Part shown: positions 55,899-64,000 of the stretch, piece after piece
Position numbering within the stretch: position 1 is the first letter of the stretch
Layout of the letters: each line of letters begins with the position of its first letter
From: Henriciella sp.
GTDB taxonomy: Bacteria; Pseudomonadota; Alphaproteobacteria; Caulobacterales; Hyphomonadaceae
Direction of reading: 5' to 3'
Assembly: GCA_013213785.1 (NCBI GenBank)
Contig: JABSPZ010000009.1
Span: forward strand, 124,001 to 188,000
DNA length: 64,000 bases
Translations under genes and position numbers: made by a program
Notes under the pieces: model-generated
Told to the model about the DNA's origin: nothing
Seen by the model: only the letters and a program-made list of their open reading frames with translations
The model's database searches: none

Positions 55899-56573
55899 AT
55901 GAAGCGGTTGTGGCACTGGCCGATCGACCCCTTAGGTCGCACCGTTCGCTTGTTAATGGGCGAAAAAGGCTGGGTATTCGAATCTATTGAGATCCGCCCT
56001 TGGGTGTCTGATTTGGAGCTCGCTGCGCTTGCCCCAGGCGCCTGTGCCCCTGCGCTTCTTGATACCGATGCCGAAGTCAAAACCTCTGCGGTGGGATCGC
56101 TTGCGATCTGCGAATATATCGAAGAGGCTCAGCACAGTCCACGGCTCTTGCCGTTCACGCCGATGGAAAAAGCTGAAGCCCGTCGCTTATGGCAGTGGGC
56201 CGAGGAAAGCTTTGCGGGCATCAACAACACACTCTTGTCCGAGCGCGTGACTCAGTGGGTGAAGCGAGATCGATCACCCGATAGTCTCGCGCTCCGCCAA
56301 GGCGCACATGCTTTGAAGAACCGCATGACCTTTCTCGACGCTTTAGCAGGCGAACGATCTTATATTGCTGGGCGAAACCTAAGCATCGCTGATCTCAGCG
56401 TCGCAGCGCATTTGTCGTCATACGATTATTTCGGCGATGTGCCTTGGGATCTCACGCCAGACTTGAAAGCCTGGTATGCAAGGATGAAATCAAGGCCCAG
56501 CTTCCGCGCGTTGCTGGATGACCGGGTTGGCAATGCGAAGCCTATCAAACACTATACAGACCTTGATTTTTAA
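55899..56573 (+). CDS. Glutathione S-transferase family protein
   Basis: 'PLGRTVRLLMGEKGWVFESIEIRPWV', 'YIAGRNLSIADLSVAAHLSSYDYFGDVPWD'; start set at MKRLWHW. Confidence 0.85.
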   Translation: MKRLWHWPIDPLGRTVRLLMGEKGWVFESIEIRPWVSDLELAALAPGACAPALLDTDAEVKTSAVGSLAICEYIEEAQHSPRLLPFTPMEKAEARRLWQWAEESFAGINNTLLSERVTQWVKRDRSPDSLALRQGAHALKNRMTFLDALAGERSYIAGRNLSIADLSVAAHLSSYDYFGDVPWDLTPDLKAWYARMKSRPSFRALLDDRVGNAKPIKHYTDLDF

Positions 56574-56595
56574 CGCGTCAGCGGGATGAAAGCGC

Positions 56596-57720
56596 ATGTC
56601 GCTCGAAACCTTTCTCAAAACGGAAGCTGCGGAGCTTGGGTTCGATGTCTGTCGGATCTGCCGCGTCGATGAGGCGTGGACTGCGGGCGAGCGTTTAGAA
56701 GCCTTCGTTGATGCCGGATATCACGGTGAAATGGCTTGGATGGAAACCACGTTGGAGCGTCGCCGCGCGCCGACAGCGATGTGGACGGCGGCGAAGTCTG
56801 CAGTGGTCGTCGGACTGAATTACGGCCCGGACCAAGATCCAATGAAGAACCTGGAGCGGCGGGCTGAAGGCAATATCTCCGTTTATGCGCGAGGCAAAGA
56901 CTATCACGATGTCCTCAAGAAGCGATTGAAGGCACTCGCACGGGCATTCGTGGCGGAGGCCGGTGCAGATGTGAAAGTCTTCGTCGATACCGCACCTTTG
57001 ATGGAAAAGCCTCTGGCGCAAAAAGCCGGTCTCGGATGGCAGGGCAAGCATACGAACCTCGTTTCTCGAGAGCTGGGTTCCTGGCTATTTCTGGGTGTGA
57101 TGCTGACTGACGCCGGGTTGGAGATGGATCAGCGTGAGATCGATCATTGCGGATCGTGCCAAGCCTGTGTCGATATATGCCCGACCCAGGCCTTTCCCGC
57201 GCCATATAAGCTCGATGCCCGCCGTTGCATTTCCTATCTAACGATTGAGCACAAAGACCCCATCCCGATGGAGTTTCGCGGCGCGATGGGCAATCGGATC
57301 TATGGCTGTGATGACTGCCTTGCGGTGTGTCCTTGGAACAAATTTGCAGATGTTGCGAACGAGAGTGCCTTCTGGGCGCGCGCTGAGCTCAAAGGGCCCG
57401 GCTTGGATGAGCTCGCGGCGCTTGATGATGAGACCTTTCGGCAGGTCTTTTCAGGGTCGCCAATCAAACGGATTGGTCGCGACCGGTTCTTGCGAAACGT
57501 GCTCACCGCAATCGGAAACTCGTCAGATCCTACGCTCATTGACCGGAGCGTTCTTCCGCATCTTTCGGATCCGAACCCTGTGGTGCGCGGAGCCGCGATA
57601 TGGGCGCTCGGGCGCCTTGATTATGCCCGGTTCGAAACCGAAAAAGCCGCGCGCTTCACAGCGGAAACAAACGAGAGTGTTCGGGCGGAATGGAAACAAT
57701 CAATCGAGAATCTTCGGTGA
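56596..57720 (+). CDS. queG: Epoxyqueuosine reductase QueG
   Basis: '[40 protein letters not shown]', two 4Fe-4S motifs '[16 protein letters not shown]' and '[15 protein letters not shown]', HEAT-like C-terminus. Confidence 0.97.
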   Translation: MSLETFLKTEAAELGFDVCRICRVDEAWTAGERLEAFVDAGYHGEMAWMETTLERRRAPTAMWTAAKSAVVVGLNYGPDQDPMKNLERRAEGNISVYARGKDYHDVLKKRLKALARAFVAEAGADVKVFVDTAPLMEKPLAQKAGLGWQGKHTNLVSRELGSWLFLGVMLTDAGLEMDQREIDHCGSCQACVDICPTQAFPAPYKLDARRCISYLTIEHKDPIPMEFRGAMGNRIYGCDDCLAVCPWNKFADVANESAFWARAELKGPGLDELAALDDETFRQVFSGSPIKRIGRDRFLRNVLTAIGNSSDPTLIDRSVLPHLSDPNPVVRGAAIWALGRLDYARFETEKAARFTAETNESVRAEWKQSIENLR

Positions 57721-58406
57721 GAATTGGGCGATGGTTGTGGTTGGGCGTCAAGTTTTTGGCAGGCCTGTTCGTCACCGTACATGTCTATGCCCTGATCTTA
57801 TTTTTGGCCCCGCCACCGGGCACTGCGAATATGGCAGGTCGCATTATGCAGGGCACCACGGTCTATAACACGTGGGTGCCAATCGAGCAGGTATCACCGC
57901 ACCTCATCCGCGCCGTGATTGCAGCAGAAGATACCAAGTTCTGTAAACATTCTGGAATGGACTTCGACGCGATCCAGGATGCGCTTGATGAACGCGAGCG
58001 CAGAGGACGCCTTCGCGGCGCTTCAACGCTCACACAGCAAACCGCGAAAAACGTCTTCTTCTGGAATGGCGGCGGGTTTCCGCGCAAGGCGGGAGAGAGC
58101 TGGATGGCGCTCTTCATCGACGGCTTCTGGGGCAAGGCCCGTGTGATGGAAGTCTATTTGAATGTCGCTGAATGGGGCGATGGTCTGTACGGCGCAGAGG
58201 CGGCGGCCTATGGCAGGTTTGGCAAACCTGCACGCGATTTAACTGCTTTCGAAGCTGCGCGACTGGCGGCCGTTTTGCCAAGTCCGAACAAGTGGCGCGT
58301 CAATCCAGCTGGGCCGTATGTTCGGCAACGCACCGCGACGATCCAAGCGCGAATGAACGTTGTTCAACGCGACGGACTAGATGCCTGCGTGCTTGGCTCT
58401 AATTGA
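57690..58406 (+). CDS. mtgA: Monofunctional biosynthetic peptidoglycan transglycosylase
   Basis: '[56 protein letters not shown]', '[27 protein letters not shown]'; 31-nt overlap with queG. Confidence 0.95.
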   Translation: METINRESSVRIGRWLWLGVKFLAGLFVTVHVYALILFLAPPPGTANMAGRIMQGTTVYNTWVPIEQVSPHLIRAVIAAEDTKFCKHSGMDFDAIQDALDERERRGRLRGASTLTQQTAKNVFFWNGGGFPRKAGESWMALFIDGFWGKARVMEVYLNVAEWGDGLYGAEAAAYGRFGKPARDLTAFEAARLAAVLPSPNKWRVNPAGPYVRQRTATIQARMNVVQRDGLDACVLGSN

Positions 58407-59112
58407 GTTCAGAGAGCCGGATTGCTTCTCGGATTTGGCCTCTGAGAACAAGGATCTCGAGATTTTCCGGATCAAAGTTCAGCGCAGCCTCGATGTCGAT
58501 TTTCGCAGCGCGGTAATTCTCTGTCGCCAGATGTACGCGCGCTCGCAGTGAGAGGGCTTCCGCGTCCGCCGGTGCTTTTTCAAGCGCCGTGTTCAAATCA
58601 TCCACGCCTTCAATCCAACGCTCTGTGGCGAGATAGGCTGCAGCGCGATCCTTGTAGATCTCGGGATCATCGCGTTCGAGCTTTAGCGCGTCGGTAAGCG
58701 CGACAATCGCCGCCTGCGGATAGTTCGCGCTGAGCCAAGCATTACCAGCTTGAACGAGATATGTTGTCCGGTCTTCAGCTGAAATCGCATCTGGGGCCGT
58801 GGCAAGGGCCTCAAGGCGCGCAGCACCTTCCGCGAGACGATCCAATGCGAGCAAGGACACTGCATTGCAATAACGTGCTTTCGGGCGATTACCGCTGCTC
58901 AACCAGGCGAGGGAGTCCTCATAGGCTTCTTCCGGCTGGCTTTCCGTCTTTGCCAAACAGCTTTCGAGTCTTACTTGTTCAGCGCGGGCAATGTCGACGG
59001 ACGCAGTTTGCGCCATCGGCAGCATGCCTGACACCAAGAGGGAGATAATCATGAGCGAGCTCTCTTCTAAAGCCTTTACAGTGGCGGTAGCGAGCAAAGA
59101 GGGTGAGCGCAA
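58399..59112 (-). CDS. Tetratricopeptide-repeat protein, secreted
   Basis: Helical TPR-like units 'DDPEIYKDRAAAYLATERWIEGVDDLNTALEKAPADAEALSLRARVHLATENYRAAKIDIEAALNFDPENLEILVLRGQ'. Confidence 0.85.
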   Translation of the reverse strand: MRSPSLLATATVKALEESSLMIISLLVSGMLPMAQTASVDIARAEQVRLESCLAKTESQPEEAYEDSLAWLSSGNRPKARYCNAVSLLALDRLAEGAARLEALATAPDAISAEDRTTYLVQAGNAWLSANYPQAAIVALTDALKLERDDPEIYKDRAAAYLATERWIEGVDDLNTALEKAPADAEALSLRARVHLATENYRAAKIDIEAALNFDPENLEILVLRGQIREAIRLSELN

Positions 59113-59949
59113 ATGACAGTTCGGTCAGAACCCCTTTTTCTGTTTGGTCCGGGTTACTCGGCCACAGCCCTGTCTGAGCTCTGGCAAGGGGCCGTCTATG
59201 GGACCGTCCGCTCTAAAAGTAGCCTGGCTGCTTTAGAGAAGACGAAGATTAAACCGCTTCCGGTTGGTGAAAAAGATGCGCTTTTTCAAGCGCTTGAGGG
59301 CGCGCATTTGCTGATTTCTGCGCCGCCAAGCGAGACAGGCTGTCAAGCCCTTCAGATGCTTGGCGAACAAACAAAGCGCGCAGCAAGCGTGACCTATCTC
59401 TCGACCACCGGTGTCTATGGTGACTTGATGGGGGGCTGGGTGATGGAATGGTCAGCTGTTCGACCACAGTCCGACCGAGCGCGAAAGCGCGCGATAGCAG
59501 AGGCGGAGTGGTTTAACGCGCACGATCAGGTTCGACTGGTTCGGCTACCTGGTATTTACGGCCCTGGCCGGTCTGCGCTGGAGCGCGTGCAATCTGGCAA
59601 GGCTCGGCGCATTGTGAAGCCCGGCCAAGTCTTCTCCCGCATCCATGTCGAAGACATTGCCTCCGGCCTTTACGCGCTTCTGCAATCCGGCGCTATTGGC
59701 GCCTTCAATCTCTGCGATGACGAGGCCGCACCCCCGCAAGATGTCATTGAGTTTGCAGCCAACCTACTTGGGGTCACTCCGCCACCAGACATCCGCTTCG
59801 ATGAAGCAGATTTGTCACCGATGGGGCGAAGCTTTTATGCAGAGTGCAAACGCGTTGCGAATGCTCGCATAAAGGCCGCCACAGGGTGGCGGCCTAAATA
59901 TCCGACATATCGCGAGGGGCTCAGCGCTATCGCAGCCCAAATCGCTTAG
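59113..59949 (+). CDS. SDR/NAD-dependent epimerase-like protein (YeeZ-like)
   Basis: 'FLFGPGYSATALSEL', 'VTYLSTTGVYGDLMGGWVMEWSAVRPQSDRARKRAIAEAEW', 'RIHVEDIASGLYALL', 'FNLCDDEAAPPQDVIEFAA'. Confidence 0.87.
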   Translation: MTVRSEPLFLFGPGYSATALSELWQGAVYGTVRSKSSLAALEKTKIKPLPVGEKDALFQALEGAHLLISAPPSETGCQALQMLGEQTKRAASVTYLSTTGVYGDLMGGWVMEWSAVRPQSDRARKRAIAEAEWFNAHDQVRLVRLPGIYGPGRSALERVQSGKARRIVKPGQVFSRIHVEDIASGLYALLQSGAIGAFNLCDDEAAPPQDVIEFAANLLGVTPPPDIRFDEADLSPMGRSFYAECKRVANARIKAATGWRPKYPTYREGLSAIAAQIA

Positions 59950-61406
59950 CTTGATGCGCGGCCCATGAAGCCGAGATCGGTTTGGTTGAAGTTATTCAAA
60001 TTCGGCAGCGCTGTCCGCAATTCCCCACTGTCGAGTCCGAACCATGAGCCCATGGTTGCGGCGTACTGTTCAACCGACGTAGTTGGGATCAGGCGACCGC
60101 GGGACTTCGTGTAAGAGCTGCTATCGACATCCGCGAGCGGAATTTCGCCATACAGACGTTTGCCCTGAACAGCGCCACCCGCGACCAGGTGGTGACCGCC
60201 CCAACCGTGGTCGGTACCGTCTCCATTATCAATCACAGTCCGGCCGAAGTCGGACGCGGTGAACACAACAACATTGTTCCACTCCCCAATTTCAAGCATT
60301 GCCTGACGGAAGGAGGAGATCGCCGCAGCGAGCTGGGTATGAAGGTTGCCGATACTGCCAGACTGATTGCTGTGCGTGTCATAACCACCGGTTGAGACAT
60401 AGAACATTTGCCGTGACACATTCAGGAACTGACGGATCTTGATCGTTTCAGCCACTGACCGCATTTGGCGCGAAACGCTGTCATCCTGGAATTCGGTTGC
60501 GAACGGCGTCGCATTCTCTTGAGCCTCAGCGAATTGCGCTGAATTTTCGACGGCTTTTGCCGTTGCCGTGGCCATGTCTTGCTCGAAGATGTTTTGGCTT
60601 TGGAAATCGCGCTTTGTCAAAAAGGCCCGGATCTTGTCTCGAGCGGCATCATCACCGTCATTATAGCCAAGCAGTCCGCGATTATCGTAGAGATTTGGTT
60701 CCGCGATCCCGCTGGACCCAACCTTAAACTGAGTCACATCCTCACCCGCGAGGAAGACATCGTTTGAGCTGGTCGCAATTGCCGAGAAAATTCGATTTTG
60801 ATTTGGCGATGATGCAACGACGCGATCCATGATCCGTCCGCCCCAGCCGCGATTAGCGCCTTCGACGCCAAACGACATCCAGGTCGACTGTTGATCATTG
60901 TGAGAGAACAAACGTTTTGGCAGGATCGCTGAATTATTGTCCATCGCAGCGCGTGTGGTTGGTTCGATCAGAGGGCCGACATTTCCGACCACCGCGAGAT
61001 CACCAGCTTCAAACATGGAATGCAGGGGTGCGAGTTGCAGTGGCATCCCGAATTGGCGCCCGCCAAACTGACCGGCATTGTCCAGGTTCATCTGCAACAG
61101 ATTTGCGCGGTTTCGCGTTGAATTGGACGAGTCCGAATTATAGGCGTCGAACAGACCGCCGCGAGCGCTCCGCAATTGATTGTATGATGCCTGGTCATAC
61201 GGCAGGATTGTATCAGATCCGTCCATTCCACCTTTCAGGAAGATACAGACCATTGCCTTATACCCGCTTGTATTGGCGGCCCAAGCATTGTTGAATCCGA
61301 GGCTCGACATGGTGCCGAGACTGCTTGCGAAACCAGCGGTGCCGAGGCCTGCAAGGACGTGGCGACGTGAAGTATTGGCCATTTTTATCTCCTTCAGACC
61401 TACCAA
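59946..61406 (-). CDS. DUF1501 domain-containing secreted protein
   Basis: Tat-like 'SRRHVLAGLGTAGFASSLG'; 'MVCIFLKGGMDGSDTILPYDQASYNQLR', 'STGGYDTHSNQSGSIGNLHTQL', 'VVVFTASDFGRTVIDNGDGTDHGWGGHHLVAGG'. Confidence 0.95.
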   Translation of the reverse strand: MVGLKEIKMANTSRRHVLAGLGTAGFASSLGTMSSLGFNNAWAANTSGYKAMVCIFLKGGMDGSDTILPYDQASYNQLRSARGGLFDAYNSDSSNSTRNRANLLQMNLDNAGQFGGRQFGMPLQLAPLHSMFEAGDLAVVGNVGPLIEPTTRAAMDNNSAILPKRLFSHNDQQSTWMSFGVEGANRGWGGRIMDRVVASSPNQNRIFSAIATSSNDVFLAGEDVTQFKVGSSGIAEPNLYDNRGLLGYNDGDDAARDKIRAFLTKRDFQSQNIFEQDMATATAKAVENSAQFAEAQENATPFATEFQDDSVSRQMRSVAETIKIRQFLNVSRQMFYVSTGGYDTHSNQSGSIGNLHTQLAAAISSFRQAMLEIGEWNNVVVFTASDFGRTVIDNGDGTDHGWGGHHLVAGGAVQGKRLYGEIPLADVDSSSYTKSRGRLIPTTSVEQYAATMGSWFGLDSGELRTALPNLNNFNQTDLGFMGRASS

Positions 61407-63190
61407 GTGACCGCGTAAGACGGCGAGTTTAGAACCAGTGCGACTGCTGTCTGGACCATATCTTCTTGATCTGCCGCTGTGTTCTCAGGGCTATTGGTTC
61501 GGATCTCAACGGTGCTGATAATATCAACAATGTCGGCTTTCTCGGCCGCAGCCATGCGCCCACCGGTCAACAAACTGTCTAAGTGGTCTACCAAAGCAGT
61601 CGGATCATCCACCAGCGCGAGTTCGTCGCCATAATCTGGTGTATACGTGGCGATGTCTCGGTCACGCTGAGAGGCTCTGTCGAAAGCAAAGTCAGTCATG
61701 AAATTCAGATAGCCCACCGAGCTACTTTCATTGACGATCTGAAACTCTGGCACGGTAATATTGCGATCGCCTGCGTTCGTGCCGGGGGCGACATATCCGG
61801 GACGGTAGAAGTTGAACACTGAGGGCGAACGGAAGGCCTGCTGGCCAAGCGCGTTCTCTGAACTTCGTGTATTGCGCAGCCGCCGCTCATTCCCAGCATC
61901 TACGCCGCTAACATCAAATGCCCGCGCCCAGTGCGTGAAACGTAGAATAGGCTCGCGGACTTTCCCGCTGAGGACGGTGCCGCCACTGGGCTCATCAAGG
62001 AATGTTGAATCGTCCAGGAGAACAGCGGCGAGCGTTGCTTGTAAGTCGCCGCGTTGGCCGTTTCCAAACGTGCGTCCCCCCGCCGCGGTATAGCGGCCTG
62101 TTTCAAAGGCATTTGAGACCCGTCCGACATAAGCCGGAGATGGATCTGATTGCGTAAACCGTTGGATCAGCTGACGCGACACGAATGGTGCAACATTTGG
62201 ATGTTCGAAGATCGTATCAAGCGCGCGATCAATACTTTCCGTGCCCGACGTGCCCTCCGGAATCGTCGTCCCAAGGAATGATTTTGCGAGCTCGGAATGA
62301 TGCTCGGGATACATTTCCATCGGATTGATGGGGCCGTCTTGTGGGTCATCCCAAAAATCACCGCCTGCGAAAGACAGACCTGTAAACACGCGGGCAAGAC
62401 CCTCAATGTCGTCATTGGTATAGGTCTCGACTTGCTGCCCTTGAGCGTCGAGCTTGGGAGTCCCGTCCATGTTGAGCTCGATCAAGCCAATCGAGAACAG
62501 CTGCAGGATTTCGCGCGCATAATTTTCGTCAGGCATACGCCCCGCGCCTGGATCGCCTTTGCGGTTTCTGAGATAAGTCAGCCACTGTCCCATAGCAGGC
62601 GAATAGGTGACCTCTTCTAGCAGGTCGCGATAGTTCCCGAACGCGTTGCGGATCATGATGTCCTGATAGTAAGCGCGCGTTGGTTGGTCGTCGTCCGCAA
62701 CGTCTGAGTAAACTAAGATTTGCGAGAGCGCGAAGGCCATACGCTGGCGCAATTGGTCATTCGCCGTCACGATGTGATCCCAATAGAGTTCGTCGATCCG
62801 AAAGTAATCTAGTCGACCATCAGGGTTACGTGGCTGCGCCAATAGCTCTGGCATTGTGAGGGTTGTGCTCTTTGAGAATTCTGAAGCCAGCCAGTCCGCT
62901 GCATCACCGCCATTCAGCGACGCAATCTCGCTTTTCGACCCGCCAAACGTGGCTCGAGCGAGGAAACGCGAGGCTTCCACTTCACTATCTATCTTAGAAG
63001 ACGGTTCGGCTGGCGGTGCACTGCCGCCTCCGCCGCTTCCACCACCACCCCCTGAAACAGGCGGGGTAGGGGGTACAGACGACCCACCGCCACCGCCACC
63101 GCCACACGCGGCAGCGAACAAACTTGCAGCAACAATTACGGATGCTTTTGGAAAGCGTAACGCACTCATAAAACCGTCCCTCATACTCAC
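61400..63190 (-). CDS. DUF1800 family lipoprotein
   Basis: Lipobox 'AASLFAAACGGGG', Gly/Pro linker, 'ASRFLARATFGGSKSEI', 'RQRMAFALSQILVYS', 'NYAREILQLFSIGLIELNMDG', 'RLIQRFTQSDPSPAYVGRV'. Confidence 0.95.
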   Translation of the reverse strand: MSMRDGFMSALRFPKASVIVAASLFAAACGGGGGGGSSVPPTPPVSGGGGGSGGGGSAPPAEPSSKIDSEVEASRFLARATFGGSKSEIASLNGGDAADWLASEFSKSTTLTMPELLAQPRNPDGRLDYFRIDELYWDHIVTANDQLRQRMAFALSQILVYSDVADDDQPTRAYYQDIMIRNAFGNYRDLLEEVTYSPAMGQWLTYLRNRKGDPGAGRMPDENYAREILQLFSIGLIELNMDGTPKLDAQGQQVETYTNDDIEGLARVFTGLSFAGGDFWDDPQDGPINPMEMYPEHHSELAKSFLGTTIPEGTSGTESIDRALDTIFEHPNVAPFVSRQLIQRFTQSDPSPAYVGRVSNAFETGRYTAAGGRTFGNGQRGDLQATLAAVLLDDSTFLDEPSGGTVLSGKVREPILRFTHWARAFDVSGVDAGNERRLRNTRSSENALGQQAFRSPSVFNFYRPGYVAPGTNAGDRNITVPEFQIVNESSSVGYLNFMTDFAFDRASQRDRDIATYTPDYGDELALVDDPTALVDHLDSLLTGGRMAAAEKADIVDIISTVEIRTNSPENTAADQEDMVQTAVALVLNSPSYAVTW

Positions 63191-63377
63191 TTAATCGTTC
63201 GTACTACGGGTTTTAGTCGGCGTAAAAAGCTAAGTCTTTGTAACGCGGAGTAGTTGATTTCGATACGTGCCTCAAAGCCTTGTTAACCATAGAATTTTTC
63301 AGGTTTCTTTGAAACTTTTTTAATCTCCGAGACGACGGAAATGATTGGTAATCCTTGATTTAGAGCGACCGATTCCA

Positions 63378-63998
63378 TCAGGGCGTGATGATCAACTTGC
63401 CGACGACCTTACGGTTTTGTAGCTCTCGAAAGCCGTCCAGCGTCTGTTCTAAAGGCAGACTCGCATGGACATAAGGCCGAGTTTTTCCTTCGCGCGCCCA
63501 GTCCCAAATCTGTTTCACATTCTCTCGTCCGCGCTCTGGAAATTGGCGGCCATATTCACCCGCGCGAACCCCAACAACAGAGAAGCCTTTGATCAGAGGC
63601 ATATTCGTCGCGACATTCGCGATGCGCCCGGAGGTGAAGCCGATGACCAGTAAGCGACCATCAAAGGCGATGCATCGCACGCTCTCATCGAATATATCTC
63701 CGCCGACCGGATCATAAATCACATCTGCGCCGCGACCATCGGTCAGGTCTTTGACTTTAGTTCGGAACCCATCCGCTGTGTTAATGACATGATCGGCGCC
63801 ATAGGCTTTCACTTTTGTCAGTTTTTCATCGCTGCCGCCGGTTGCGATCACGGTTGCGCCCAGCAGTTTTCCCACATCGACAGCCGCCATGCCGACGCCG
63901 CCGCTTGCGCCATGCACGAGCAGCGTCTCGCCAGCTTGCAATCGGCCGCGCCGCACCAGAGACACATACGCGGTGAGGTAGGCAGCCGAATAAGAGGC
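63378..63998 (-). CDS. NADPH:quinone oxidoreductase / zinc-type alcohol dehydrogenase-like, partial (N-terminus outside window)
   Basis: 'GRLQAGETLLVHGASGGVGMAAVDVGKLLGATVIATGGSDEKLTKVKAYGADHVINT', 'DVIYDPVGGDIFDESVRCIAFDGRLLVIGFTSGRI'; frame stays open to the right edge. Confidence 0.9.
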   Translation of the reverse strand, partial: ASYSAAYLTAYVSLVRRGRLQAGETLLVHGASGGVGMAAVDVGKLLGATVIATGGSDEKLTKVKAYGADHVINTADGFRTKVKDLTDGRGADVIYDPVGGDIFDESVRCIAFDGRLLVIGFTSGRIANVATNMPLIKGFSVVGVRAGEYGRQFPERGRENVKQIWDWAREGKTRPYVHASLPLEQTLDGFRELQNRKVVGKLIITP

Positions 63999-64000
63999 CG

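Noticed and set aside
63001-63120. Short G/C-rich repeats (ccgccaccgcc) as a possible minisatellite or regulatory repeat
   Set aside because: Explained by the Gly/Pro-rich stalk codons of the DUF1800 lipoprotein.
1-64000. CRISPR array
   Set aside because: No regularly spaced direct repeats with unique spacers were seen on either strand, and no cas-like proteins in the ORF list.

Overview
The 64 kb window looks like ordinary chromosome from an alphaproteobacterium. The main support for this is a circularly permuted two-piece tmRNA gene, an alpha-type SspB, a 180 kDa-class NAD-glutamate dehydrogenase and a CYP153-like P450. I saw no prophage, transposase, integrase or CRISPR array. Housekeeping landmarks are RNase P RNA, tRNA-Leu(CAA), SRP RNA-dnaX-ybaB, recR, hemH, ppa, lpdA, ssrA-sspB, queCED, queG, mtgA and a DUF1800/DUF1501 pair at the right end. 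The most interesting candidates are: (1) an SbtA-type bicarbonate permease plus a minimal PII-like (SbtB-like) protein, with a putative iota-class (COG4337/CaMKII-AD) carbonic anhydrase 4 kb away, suggesting an inorganic-carbon module in an apparent heterotroph; (2) tandem ssrA-sspB, i.e. the tagging RNA beside the adaptor that reads its tag; (3) dnaX-ybaB and recR split by an opposite-strand block carrying a CYP153-like P450, a TetR and a CPA2 antiporter; (4) seven convergent gene pairs with exactly 4-nt antiparallel stop-codon overlaps; (5) several precise operator-like repeats (HxlR/MAPEG, LysR/CMD, DoxX-YHS, TonB receptor/queC); (6) orphan proteins, including a membrane protein after tRNA-Leu and a small Pro/Gly repeat protein abutting RNase P RNA. 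Family calls come from motif recognition and memory; no database search was run.
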